Shown here: piece by piece, positions 45,790 through 54,308 of the stretch
Layout: each line of letters opens with the position of its first letter
Position numbering within the stretch: position 1 is the first letter of the stretch
Source of the DNA: Marinobacter flavimaris
GTDB lineage: Bacteria > Pseudomonadota > Gammaproteobacteria > Pseudomonadales > Oleiphilaceae
Assembly: GCF_002933295.1 (NCBI RefSeq)
Contig: NZ_PSSW01000004.1
Coordinates: 1 to 64,000, forward strand
DNA: 64,000 nucleotides
Reading direction: 5' to 3'
Notes under the pieces: model-generated
Seen by the model: only the letters and a program-made list of their open reading frames with translations
What the model was told of the DNA's origin: nothing
Database searches by the model: none
Made by a program: the position numbers and the translations under genes

Positions 45790-47820
45790 TCAGGGTGTAA
45801 CGATATTGAACCGGCCCTGAGGCTTGTCCAGCATACTGAAAAAGCCTATCAGGTCGAGCCGGCTTCCCTCAAAGCTGATCTCGTCGCTGAACAGAAGTTC
45901 CTTCAGCCCCGCACGGCCGATCAACAGATCCACAAACAAAGACCGCGTCAGATTCAATGTGGCGTCAGCGGGAGTGTCCTCATTAACCAGACGGTTGTGA
46001 AGCACGGAATGTTTCAAAGTCAGCAGATAACTTTCCTTGAGATCCGTGAAGGTAATCTTGATGACGGCGCTCTCCCCTTCTGCGTCTTCGGCCTTCAGCC
46101 GCACCGCCATGCTGTCGAAGAACAGGGATACCGGCGTGTTCAGCAGCACTTCTCTCATCATCGCCGGTTTGATGCCCTCTTTCGGCGAACCATGGCGCAG
46201 CTCGTATGCCCCCGTCAGGTAGAAGTCCCGCCAGGGTGCGGATTCCGCCTGATAGCCAAGCTGGTCATAGACGTTGGCCAGAAGCTGTTTTGCATCGTCA
46301 TTCCCCGGCTCGGCGAAGACCACCTGATTGAGCAATTCCGCCAGCCACCGGTAGGTGTCGCGCCCTTCACTGGCCCCCATGGCAGAGGCCGCCTCGAAAT
46401 CCTCGCGGGCGCTTTCCAGAACCTTTTCAGCGCCACCCATCATCTGCACATAACGCTGGGCCGAGTCACTTTCCGGAAGTGGGTCTAGCTGAGCCGGGTT
46501 CGCTGTAAACCACCCCAGGTAGTGCTGATACACCGCTTTGGCGTTGTGAGACACGGTGCCGTAGTACCCCTGGTTATGGAACGCCCGATTCAGCTCCGGC
46601 GGCAGCTTGAGCTGATCGGCGATCTCCCTGGGCGTCGCACCCTGGTTCATCAAACGCACCGTCTGATCGTGAATGAACTTGTAGGTATCCCGCTGAACAG
46701 CCAGGAAGTCCTGGATATTCTCTTGCCCCCACAGCGGCCAGTGATGGCTGCCGAAGTAGATATCGGCGTCGGCAAACAGAGTCTTTGCTTCGTCGATAAA
46801 GCTGCTCCATAGACGGGCATCCCGAACCTTCGCGCCCCTCAGGGTGTAGATGTTGTGCATATTGCGGCTGACCAGCTCGGCACCGCAAAAGGCCTTTTGT
46901 TCGGGGAGGTAGAAGGTGAACTCTGCAGGCGCTTCGGAACCGGAGACAATCTGGAAAATCATCGGCACGCCGTCCACCGTCAGCTCAGTGCCTGTCTCGC
47001 TGATCAGATCCGTCGCCGGCGCAAAACCAAAGGTGCCGAACCCGGGCCCTTTACCCAGGCCAGTGCCAACATGGCCGCGTTCATCCCGCTCCAGGCGTTT
47101 GCCATACATAAACATCGCCCGGCGCGTCATCGCGGGGCCGGCGATGATGTTCTCACTGGTTGCTTCTTCCTCGAATCCGGCTGGCGCGATAATGCGCAGA
47201 TTGGCTTTTTCTTCATCCGAAAGGTGCTGAAGAATGCCTTGCACGCCACCAAAGTGATCAATGTGGCTGTGAGTATAGAGAATCGCGCGCACCGGCTTTT
47301 CGCCGAGGTGTTCCCTGGCAAACAGGAAGGCTTTGCTGGCAGTCTCCCGGGCGGTCAAAGGATCCACCAGAATCCAGCCGGTATCGCTCTCGATAATCGA
47401 CATGTTCGCCAGATCGTAACCCCGGATCTGGTAAAGCCCGTCGGTAACCTGGAACAAACCATGAATGTTATTGAGGGCAGCCTGACGCCAAAGGCTTGGA
47501 TTGACCGAAGCCGGAGCGTTTTCTCCGTTCTCATCGATAAAGTCGTAGGCCGGCATGTTCCAGACCTGGCCGCCGTCAAGATGATCAATGACCAGCTCCG
47601 GATCCTGGGCAATCAGTCCCCTTCGGGCGTTCTCGAAGTCGTCACGATTGTCGAAGGGCCGCTGGTCCAGCACCTGCCGATTTGCCTGGCCGGTACTGGC
47701 CGTTGGCCCAGTGTGTCCGGCACTGTTGGCTACCGATGAATCCGGACCGGAATCACACCCGGTCAGGGCCAGCGCAATACCTAACAGAGGAACAAGGAGA
47801 ATCTTCACGGCTGAAGGCAT
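45790..47820 (-). CDS. Alkylsulfatase (SdsA1-like, metallo-beta-lactamase fold), lipoprotein
   Basis: 676 residues. A lipoprotein signal (ALALTGCDS, Cys22) is followed by the metallo-beta-lactamase domain with the zinc motif HSHIDH (His184, His186, Asp188, His189), the dimerisation domain (about 400-530), and the SCP2-like C-terminal domain (FDSMAVRLKAEDAEGESAVIKITFTDL). This domain order is diagnostic for type III alkylsulfatases, which free fatty alcohols from sulfate detergents such as SDS or from natural sulfate esters. The membrane anchoring is an addition to the usual soluble form. Confidence 0.92.
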   Translation of the reverse strand: MPSAVKILLVPLLGIALALTGCDSGPDSSVANSAGHTGPTASTGQANRQVLDQRPFDNRDDFENARRGLIAQDPELVIDHLDGGQVWNMPAYDFIDENGENAPASVNPSLWRQAALNNIHGLFQVTDGLYQIRGYDLANMSIIESDTGWILVDPLTARETASKAFLFAREHLGEKPVRAILYTHSHIDHFGGVQGILQHLSDEEKANLRIIAPAGFEEEATSENIIAGPAMTRRAMFMYGKRLERDERGHVGTGLGKGPGFGTFGFAPATDLISETGTELTVDGVPMIFQIVSGSEAPAEFTFYLPEQKAFCGAELVSRNMHNIYTLRGAKVRDARLWSSFIDEAKTLFADADIYFGSHHWPLWGQENIQDFLAVQRDTYKFIHDQTVRLMNQGATPREIADQLKLPPELNRAFHNQGYYGTVSHNAKAVYQHYLGWFTANPAQLDPLPESDSAQRYVQMMGGAEKVLESAREDFEAASAMGASEGRDTYRWLAELLNQVVFAEPGNDDAKQLLANVYDQLGYQAESAPWRDFYLTGAYELRHGSPKEGIKPAMMREVLLNTPVSLFFDSMAVRLKAEDAEGESAVIKITFTDLKESYLLTLKHSVLHNRLVNEDTPADATLNLTRSLFVDLLIGRAGLKELLFSDEISFEGSRLDLIGFFSMLDKPQGRFNIVTP

Positions 47821-47892
47821 GCGGGGAACCTATCGAGCTGTTGTTATTGGTTAACCCAAGTTTACTCCAGAGTCGGCCAGAGTCTGCGTAAG

Positions 47893-48216
47893 TCAGGCAA
47901 AATACTCCTGAATCCACTCGAACAGTTTGGTTGCTGACATATCGCCAAACGCCATCTGCTGGAAGTCGCTCCCCACTTCATCTTCGATGGTCACGAACTG
48001 GTACAGAAGAATGCCGGGCTGTTCATCGTGCAGTATCAGCGTAATTCTTCGGCGAGTGCGCAGACAGTCAATGGTCATCACATCCGCTGGTATACCTGCA
48101 TCACGCATACCCCGGCGAACCTCCACTACCGGATTGATGTGCTGGTGGGTGGCCTGAATGCGGGCATGGGCATCGCTGGCAAGGTCGGACAGGGTTTTGA
48201 GGGGATCTTCAGACAT
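47893..48216 (-). CDS. Conserved hypothetical cytoplasmic protein
   Basis: 107 residues without signal or membrane segment. The sequence has a helix-rich start (LSDLASDAHARIQATHQ) and a beta-rich middle (RRRITLILHDEQPGILLYQFVTI) that could be a small sensor-like fold. I do not recognise a family. The gene diverges from the membrane protein at 48350 with 133 bp between. Confidence 0.6.
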   Translation of the reverse strand: MSEDPLKTLSDLASDAHARIQATHQHINPVVEVRRGMRDAGIPADVMTIDCLRTRRRITLILHDEQPGILLYQFVTIEDEVGSDFQQMAFGDMSATKLFEWIQEYFA

Positions 48217-48349
48217 TGGGGCCGATTCGCTCCGAGGGTTGTCATCTTTGCTCAGCCAGATTACCAGAGAATGAGCAATCCTTAAGCGAAATCTGCCTCT
48301 CTTATGAGTAGCCTGCGCCTGAATTGCTCAACGCTGAGGGTTAACCGAT

Positions 48350-48814
48350 ATGGTCAACATGCTGGCCGCTATTCCAGTCAGGGCACTATTCGCCCGACTA
48401 TTTTCACTCGTTTTTTTCGTGCTTGCTTTCACTTTGGTCAGTGCCACTGTAATGGAGGTGATCAGCGCGCTTCAATCTGGCCAGCAGCTTATGCAGGCGC
48501 TGATCAAGGGCGTTAACGGCAGCATCATCGCTCTCGCTGTCTACGAGCTGGCAATGGTTATCCGATCCGAATACAGCGGGCGTTCAGAATCCCACGACGT
48601 CATAACTATGATGAGACGAACGCTGCCGCGTTTTATTGGAACAGTGTGTGTTGCAATGTCGCTTGAAGGGCTGATCATGATCATCAAATACAGTCAGTTG
48701 GAACTCGCCGGCAACCTCTATTATCCCGTTGCCATCATCGTCAGCACCGCCCTGCTGCTGGCATCCCTGGGCCTGTTTTTGAAGATGGCTCCCAAAGACC
48801 AGGCTGGCCCTTGA
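48350..48814 (+). CDS. Four-helix integral membrane protein of unknown function
   Basis: 154 residues with four hydrophobic segments at about 13-36, 53-68, 95-113 and 124-146. A basic cytoplasmic loop (RSEYSGRSESHDVITMMRR) lies between the second and third. The start at 48350 has no clear ribosome site; a start at the ATG 48359 (MLAAIPVR) is also possible. No family recognised. Confidence 0.6.
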   Translation: MVNMLAAIPVRALFARLFSLVFFVLAFTLVSATVMEVISALQSGQQLMQALIKGVNGSIIALAVYELAMVIRSEYSGRSESHDVITMMRRTLPRFIGTVCVAMSLEGLIMIIKYSQLELAGNLYYPVAIIVSTALLLASLGLFLKMAPKDQAGP

Positions 48815-48834
48815 GTTATAGTTTCATCGACAGG

Positions 48835-49437
48835 TTAAACACCGGTCGGTATCAATCCGTGCCACACGGGCAGAGCCATATCTTCCGGATCGTCATTCGG
48901 ACCGCCGGTACGGCTTTTGAACGCCCCTTCTTCAATCGGTATCCGGAATAACGCCGTTGCTTTTCGCTCCTTGTCATTCGGTGACCTCACCTGTTCCCAC
49001 CGTCCTGGCTCAATCTGGTTGATAATCGCGCGGAACGCGGCATCAAAGTCGGCATCATCGGTTACCGGAACCGCATGGCCAAACAACACCAGTGATTCAT
49101 AGTTGGCACTGTGATTGAACGCCGATTTTGTCATCACCCATTCATTTGTCACGGCGAAGGAAATGCAGAGCAATACGCCCGATTCCAGACGCCGGGACAA
49201 TCGTCCACCATTGAGCGTGTGCACATAGAGGTCGTCGCCCAGTCGCCAGGCCGTGATCGGGATGATGCGAGGCTCGCCATCTTCCACAAATCCTAGATGC
49301 GCCGTTTTGAGCCGATCAATCAGCCGGTAGGCTGTTTCCCTGTCATAGCTGGCTCGCTTTACCGCCCTCTGCACCCTGCTGCGTGGACAGAAAGTCAGCG
49401 GGGAGGCGCTGGGCCCGGCCAAATCAGTCGTTGTCAT
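48835..49437 (-). CDS. Pyridoxamine 5'-phosphate oxidase-like FMN-binding protein
   Basis: 200 residues from the ATG at 49437 (GAAAGGAG upstream; the longer frame to 49656 overlaps the divergent gene's promoter). The split-barrel flavin fold is seen in AYRLIDRLKTAHLGFVEDGEPRIIPITAWRLGDDLYVH, SRRLESGVLLCISFAVT, and HSANYESLVLFGHAVPV, the pattern of the 5-nitroimidazole/PNPOx-like group. It is divergent from a MocR regulator, a frequent pairing that links it to vitamin B6 or nitro-compound metabolism. Confidence 0.85.
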   Translation of the reverse strand: MTTTDLAGPSASPLTFCPRSRVQRAVKRASYDRETAYRLIDRLKTAHLGFVEDGEPRIIPITAWRLGDDLYVHTLNGGRLSRRLESGVLLCISFAVTNEWVMTKSAFNHSANYESLVLFGHAVPVTDDADFDAAFRAIINQIEPGRWEQVRSPNDKERKATALFRIPIEEGAFKSRTGGPNDDPEDMALPVWHGLIPTGV

Positions 49438-49529
49438 CAGAAGCTCCTTTCCGGTCTTGCACTTCACAAAATGTACTTCTATTGAAAGGCACTTCTGATA
49501 CCATCGAAAGATCCAGATTATGACTTTTA

Positions 49530-50978
49530 ATGGGACCAGTTGATGTGATCGACGATATCCGGCTAGACAGCACGGATCCGCTGCAACACCAGCTGTATCA
49601 ACGATTGTCCGAACGGATACTCGATCAGCGCTACCCACCCGGGCGTCAGATGCCACCGAGCCGCCAGATGGCTCAGGACCTGGGCATAAGCCGCAACACG
49701 GTGAACGCTGTTTATGAACAGCTCAAAGCGGAGGGCTTTCTTCAAAGCCGTGCCGGCAAGGGTGTCTTTGTCCATGAAGACATCAAATCAGCCGTGAACC
49801 CCTCAGGGCCAGGCCTGAACAACCCCGTTGGCGATTCCATGAAACTGCCACCACTACCTGCACTTCCACGGGGAAAGTCGAAGCCTGTAGAAGACGCCAG
49901 TTTGCCATTTCAGCCGGGCTTGCCAGATCTGGATGCGTTTCCCATCCGAAGCTGGAACCGGATTCTGCACCACCAGGAAAGCCGGCGGACACTGCGAGGA
50001 TATGACAGCATCCAGGGGTATAAGCCCCTGAGACGCGCCATCGCCACCTACCTGCGAACCTCCCGCGGTGTTCGCTGCGAAGAGCATCAAGTCATCATCA
50101 CCAACGGCGCACAACAGGCCCTCTCGCTGCTTGCCGACGTTTTTCTGCAACGGGGCGACAGTGTCCTCTGCGAAAATCCCGGATACCGTGGCGCCCGGAA
50201 CGCGCTGGGCCGTCTAGGCAATCCTGTGATTCCAATTCCCCTCAGGAACCAGGTCCTGGATGTGGAAGCGTTGCCAGGCCTTGAGCCTGCCAGAGCCAGA
50301 CTCCTGTTCTGCACGCCCACGCACCAATACCCCATGGGCGGCATCCTGGACCTGTCCCAGCGAATGGCGCTGGTTCAATGGGCCCAGCGCAATGAGTGCT
50401 GGATCATCGAGGATGACTACGACAGCGAGTTCCACTTCTATAACAAGCCCTTCGCCGCCATCCAGGGCCTGTTCGAGAATGCGCCCGTGCTCTACATGGG
50501 CAGTTTCAGCAAAACGCTGCTACCCGCATTGCGCGTTGGCTATCTGGTGGTCCCGGAGCCGGTGGTCGAACCCTTACTCTGGGCAAAACAGATTAGAGGT
50601 GGCGAGACGCCCCTTCTTTCCCAGGCAACCATCGCCGAATTCATTGAGAGTGGTCAGTTCACACGCCACCTGCGGCGCATGCGCCAGCTATACCGGGACA
50701 AGTGGCAACTCTTCCAGCGCGAGGTTACGGAAAAGCTCGGCGGGCTTGCTCAACCGGTGGCGGAAAGCGCGGGGATGCATCTGGTACTTGAAGGAGATTT
50801 TGACGACCTGGCGCTCAGCCAATGGTTGAAAGCCAGGGGATTTGGCAGTACACCGCTAAGCGCGCACTTTCTGGGAGATTCCTCCAGAACCGGCCTCGTA
50901 ATGGGATTTGCGAGCGCCAACGAGCGCGAGATCAGAGAATGCGTCAACACCCTGCGATCGGGGCTCACCAAACCATGA
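49530..50978 (+). CDS. MocR/PdxR-type GntR regulator with aminotransferase domain
   Basis: 482 residues. A GntR winged helix (about 10-80, GRQMPPSRQMAQDLGISRNTVNAVYEQLKAEGFLQSRAGKG) is fused to a class I aminotransferase domain with the PLP lysine in GSFSKTLLPALRVGY. MocR proteins sense PLP or aminated ligands. It diverges from the FMN-binding gene (92 bp between starts), which it likely controls, and its TGA overlaps the ATG of the methyltransferase at 50975. Confidence 0.92.
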   Translation: MGPVDVIDDIRLDSTDPLQHQLYQRLSERILDQRYPPGRQMPPSRQMAQDLGISRNTVNAVYEQLKAEGFLQSRAGKGVFVHEDIKSAVNPSGPGLNNPVGDSMKLPPLPALPRGKSKPVEDASLPFQPGLPDLDAFPIRSWNRILHHQESRRTLRGYDSIQGYKPLRRAIATYLRTSRGVRCEEHQVIITNGAQQALSLLADVFLQRGDSVLCENPGYRGARNALGRLGNPVIPIPLRNQVLDVEALPGLEPARARLLFCTPTHQYPMGGILDLSQRMALVQWAQRNECWIIEDDYDSEFHFYNKPFAAIQGLFENAPVLYMGSFSKTLLPALRVGYLVVPEPVVEPLLWAKQIRGGETPLLSQATIAEFIESGQFTRHLRRMRQLYRDKWQLFQREVTEKLGGLAQPVAESAGMHLVLEGDFDDLALSQWLKARGFGSTPLSAHFLGDSSRTGLVMGFASANEREIRECVNTLRSGLTKP

Positions 50979-51652
50979 CATCAAAGTACGAAAAACAGAT
51001 TCTTACCGCATGGAACTCAAATGCCTCGCCCTGGATCAGGGCCGTGGAACAAGCGGGCATTCGAGCGCCGGGGAACCTCTCCAGCAGCAGTGTTTTAAGA
51101 GTGATTGAAGATTACGCCCCCTCGGGTGGCTCAATTCTCGACGCAGGATGTGGCGAGGGCTGGTTGATCAGAGAAGTAACGCGCCTTGGCTACCGAGGCA
51201 CCGGAACAGATGCCGTGCCGGAATTGATCGAATATGCCCGGCAACAGGGAGAGGAAGACTTCAGGGTCCTCGACTACGAACAACTGGAAAATGCCGATCT
51301 GGGCACGTTTGATCTTGTTGTGAACAACTTTGCCTTGCTGGGAGACACCTCGGTGAACGCGTTTCTCAAGGCCCTGCCCAAACTTCTCAATCCCGGTGGT
51401 GCGTGCGTCATCCAGACTCTCCACCCTGTCGCCTTTTTCCATGAAGGAGAATACGCCACTGGCTGGAAGCCCGGAACCTGGGCTGGCCTTCCCGGCGATT
51501 TCGGCGATCCGGCTCCCTGGTACTTCCGAACGCTCGCCAGTTGGCTGAACCTGTTCACGAAAACGGGATTGACGTTGGGAGAGATCAGGGAACCTTCAAC
51601 CGGGGGCCAATTGCCGCAATCGGTTATTTTTGTGGTTCAAAGTACTCGGTAA
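50975..51652 (+). CDS. Class I SAM-dependent methyltransferase
   Basis: 225 residues. The SAM motif ILDAGCGEGWLIREVTRLGYRGTGTD is followed by motif II/III features (FDLVVNNFALLGD, LLNPGGACVIQTLHP). The ATG overlaps the MocR stop (ATGA), so the two are translationally coupled. The last 29 bp overlap the convergent LysR gene. Substrate unknown. Confidence 0.85.
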   Translation: MTSKYEKQILTAWNSNASPWIRAVEQAGIRAPGNLSSSSVLRVIEDYAPSGGSILDAGCGEGWLIREVTRLGYRGTGTDAVPELIEYARQQGEEDFRVLDYEQLENADLGTFDLVVNNFALLGDTSVNAFLKALPKLLNPGGACVIQTLHPVAFFHEGEYATGWKPGTWAGLPGDFGDPAPWYFRTLASWLNLFTKTGLTLGEIREPSTGGQLPQSVIFVVQSTR

Positions 51653-52526
51653 GTTCAGCAGCGAGGAAATCAAAGACCGTCCGAACCCGAAGGTTCATCC
51701 TGAGCTCCCGGTGGGAGACGAGCCAGACATCGCCGCCAAAAACCTTATCCTCGAAGACTCTCTCTACTTCAGCCTCTGCATTACCCAACTCAACGGGCAT
51801 CATGCCAATACCGATACCAGCCCGAGCCATTTGCCAATGCACCAGATGGCTGTCCGTCCTGGCAACGAATTGCTCTTCCCGCAGCTTGAGGCCACGCTGC
51901 GCCAGGGCTCCCACGTATCTCTCATTGTTTGAAAGAAAGCCTATGAATGGAGCCTTACAAAGACCGTCGGTCAACGGCGATGGCAGATCAGCCAGGATTT
52001 CGGGTCTGGCGTAGAGAGTCGCCGAGAATTCCCCCACCTTGCGGGCAATCAGATCGGGTTCTGTGGGTCGAAAGTTCCGGATGGCAATGTCCGCAGCACG
52101 GCGGCGAAGATCGCTGGCCTCATTGGAGGCAACAAGGTTGATACGTATTCCGGGATACTGGTACCGAAGCCTCTGAAGAATTGGAGGCAGAATGTAAGCG
52201 GCAGTGATTTCAGATGCCGAAATCGCAATCTCGCCCTCAATGGAGTTCGCCTGACCCGTTGCCGCAAGTGAGAGGCTGCTTGCGGCCTCTCCCATCGCTC
52301 GGACATAGGCAAGCAGTTCGAGGCCATTCCGAGTCAATTCCAGCCCACGACCTCCCCGCTCAAACAGCGCCGTAGAAAGTTCCTCTTCCAACGCCGCAAC
52401 CTGCCTTCCGAGGGTCGGCTGCGAAACCCCCAGAGCCTTTGCTGCAGCAGAGAGGGATCCTTCCTCGGCAGTCACGAGAAAGGCTCGAGCCCGGTTCCAA
52501 TCAAACTTTACAGATTGCCAATTCAT
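51624..52526 (-). CDS. LysR-family transcriptional regulator
   Basis: 300 residues. The helix-turn-helix is FLVTAEEGSLSAAAKALGVSQPTLGRQVAALEEELSTALFERGGRGLELT, and the rest is an effector domain of the type seen in GcvA-like LysR proteins (IAISASEITAAYILPPILQRLRYQYPGI). It converges with the methyltransferase at 50975 with an overlap of 29 bp and diverges from the methyltransferase at 52632. Either may be a target. Confidence 0.9.
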   Translation of the reverse strand: MNWQSVKFDWNRARAFLVTAEEGSLSAAAKALGVSQPTLGRQVAALEEELSTALFERGGRGLELTRNGLELLAYVRAMGEAASSLSLAATGQANSIEGEIAISASEITAAYILPPILQRLRYQYPGIRINLVASNEASDLRRRAADIAIRNFRPTEPDLIARKVGEFSATLYARPEILADLPSPLTDGLCKAPFIGFLSNNERYVGALAQRGLKLREEQFVARTDSHLVHWQMARAGIGIGMMPVELGNAEAEVERVFEDKVFGGDVWLVSHRELRMNLRVRTVFDFLAAELTEYFEPQK

Positions 52527-52631
52527 TCAGATTTGCATACCAGACATTCGATTCTGGCAATATTACCAACAGCTTCGCACAGATAGAATGGGTTCACTGA
52601 ATTTATGCCGCCAGGCTGGAAAGGGGAATCC

Positions 52632-53258
52632 ATGAGCTCGTCTGTCAATTTCTGGAACCGCAGCGCAGCGCGTTACGCCCGTCGCCCTATCTCAGATCAG
52701 AATGCCTATTTAAGAAAGATTGCCCTTACCCAAAAATACTTCCACCCCGAAATGGACGTGTTGGAGTTCGGCTGCGGTACCGGTTCCACAGCATTAATTC
52801 ATGCTCCAAAAGTCCGCAGCTACCTTGCAACCGACGCTTCCTCCCGAATGATCGACATTGCCCGGGAAAGGATGGCAGGAAATACTCTCAACAATCTTCG
52901 TTTCGTCGTTGCCACGCTTGAGGACATGCAACATCGGCAGCAAGCGTTCGACGCGATTCTGGGATTGAACATCCTGCACCTGCTCCGAGACCCGGAGCGG
53001 GCCATAAACCAGGTTTTCAGCATGCTCAAACCCGGCGGCGTGTTCGTCAGCAATACCGCCTGCCTTCAGGACACGCGCCCACATCTCAAGCCAGTAGCCT
53101 GCCTGGCCCGCTTACTGCGATTTGCACCCTATGTCAAATTCGTATCGCGTCGTCAGTTGGAAATGCATCTGGAAAATGCCGGATTCCAGATCGATTATCG
53201 CTGGGTACCGGAAACCTCAAAAGACGTTTACTTCCTGATTGCCAAGAAACCAGAATAG
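52632..53258 (+). CDS. Class I SAM-dependent methyltransferase (UbiE/MenG-like)
   Basis: 208 residues from the ATG at 52632, which follows AAAGGGGA. FWNRSAARYARRPISDQ at the start, DVLEFGCGTGSTALIHAP as the SAM site, and LLRDPERAINQVFSMLKPGGVFVSNTACL are the pattern of small-molecule methyltransferases. Lipid or thiol substrates are possible. It diverges from the LysR gene (106 bp between starts). Confidence 0.85.
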   Translation: MSSSVNFWNRSAARYARRPISDQNAYLRKIALTQKYFHPEMDVLEFGCGTGSTALIHAPKVRSYLATDASSRMIDIARERMAGNTLNNLRFVVATLEDMQHRQQAFDAILGLNILHLLRDPERAINQVFSMLKPGGVFVSNTACLQDTRPHLKPVACLARLLRFAPYVKFVSRRQLEMHLENAGFQIDYRWVPETSKDVYFLIAKKPE

Positions 53259-53293
53259 GGCTGGGCTAATCCTCAGAAGAGTAATGTCGGCCA

Positions 53294-53518
53294 ATGAAGA
53301 CAGCACTTTCTCTAATCACCCTGCTCGCAGTGACCACCGGCTGCAGCCACAGAGCTGTCTATGAGAACGTTCAAATAAATCAACGGAACGACTGTGCCAA
53401 CGAGCCGCCATCGACCTACTTCGAATGCCTTGATCGCGCAAATAAATCCTTTGAGGAATACCAGCGAGAACGAAAGGATCTATTGGAAAATCCGGAATCC
53501 GATGGCAAGCTGCCCTGA
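53294..53518 (+). CDS. Small lipoprotein
   Basis: 74 residues. A lipobox (VTTGCS, Cys17) ends the signal sequence; the rest is charged with two cysteines (NDCANEPPSTYFECLDR) and a helical EEYQRERKDLLE tail. It recalls small outer-membrane lipoproteins with unknown partners. It starts 36 bp after the methyltransferase on the same strand. Confidence 0.65.
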   Translation: MKTALSLITLLAVTTGCSHRAVYENVQINQRNDCANEPPSTYFECLDRANKSFEEYQRERKDLLENPESDGKLP

Positions 53519-53562
53519 CCCGAGGCACGCTGAACGGCAGTGCCAATCATAAGGAGAATTCA

Positions 53563-53766
53563 ATGGGAAGTTCCAAACTGGTCGGCATTGTTTTATTGGT
53601 CATTGGCATTGGGCTGCTCTACTTCGGCTACCAATCAACTCAGTCCCTGGGAAACCAGCTGACCGAAACGGTCACAGGCCGATTTACCGACGACACCATG
53701 TGGTATCTGATTGGCGGGGCAGCCTCGGCCGCAGCGGGCGCTTTCCTTCTATTTTTCAGGAAATAA
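53563..53766 (+). CDS. DUF3185 family small membrane protein
   Basis: 67 residues with two transmembrane segments (about 5-24 and 46-64) separated by SLGNQLTETVTGRFTDDTMWYLIGG, the DUF3185 pattern. Function is unknown. AAGGAG lies 7 bases before the ATG. Confidence 0.8.
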   Translation: MGSSKLVGIVLLVIGIGLLYFGYQSTQSLGNQLTETVTGRFTDDTMWYLIGGAASAAAGAFLLFFRK

Positions 53767-53781
53767 GCCAGCCCGTTTTTT

Positions 53782-54174
53782 TCACCGCCTGGGCCTGACC
53801 ACAAACCAACTGGCCAGGACCAGCGCGCCGAACACCGTGTAAGCCAGAATAAACACCCAGTCCGGAGCACTGTAATACAGAATGGACTGCAGCCAGTGCT
53901 GGATAAACGATCCCTCATAGCCCGCCTCCCCGGCCTTAGCCCTAAGCGCCATTTCCCAGCTCGTAAGCGGGCATAACACACCCAGCCATGATTGCAGAAC
54001 CACAATAGCAATAACCGCCAGGTGGCTCAGACGGAACCAGAAATTGCGCACCCACCGCCAATTCAGGAAATAGCCAGCGAATGTGGCCACCAGTCCCAGG
54101 ATGACGAAGGCCACCAGTATCGTGTGCAGGATCAGGAGCGCATCAGCAAAGATCAGTAACCATTGGCTGTCCAT
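53782..54174 (-). CDS. DUF2784 family membrane protein
   Basis: 130 residues with four transmembrane segments and the family pattern LILHTILVAFVILG, NFWFRLSHLAVIAIVVLQSWLGVLCPLTSWE and GSFIQHWLQSILYY. Function is unknown. Its start codon (54174) is the last of five ATGs carried by a 13-bp tandem repeat, each with its own GGAGAG; only this one opens the gene. It converges with the DUF3185 gene. Confidence 0.85.
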   Translation of the reverse strand: MDSQWLLIFADALLILHTILVAFVILGLVATFAGYFLNWRWVRNFWFRLSHLAVIAIVVLQSWLGVLCPLTSWEMALRAKAGEAGYEGSFIQHWLQSILYYSAPDWVFILAYTVFGALVLASWFVVRPRR

Positions 54175-54236
54175 CGCTACTCTCCATAGCTACTCTCCAT
54201 AGCTACTCTCCATAGCTATTCTCCATCGCTACTCTC
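54172..54236. repeat. Five tandem 13-bp repeats carrying ribosome site plus ATG
   Basis: Units at 54172, 54185, 54198, 54211 and 54224 read CAT-AGCTACTCTC with small changes (the outer two have CATCGCTA, the fourth AGCTATTC). On the minus strand each unit supplies GGAGAG-TAGCT-ATG. Because 13 is not a multiple of 3 the five ATGs are in rotating frames. The first three open seven-codon frames (ME-S/N-SYGE then TAG), the fourth a 14-codon frame, and the fifth is the DUF2784 start. Confidence 0.9.
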
Positions 54237-54308
54237 CAAAGACTGCTGAGTTGCCAGTTTTGGTCTATTGTACAGGCACGTCAATCTCTGCCAGTGAGGG
54301 AGCGTTCT

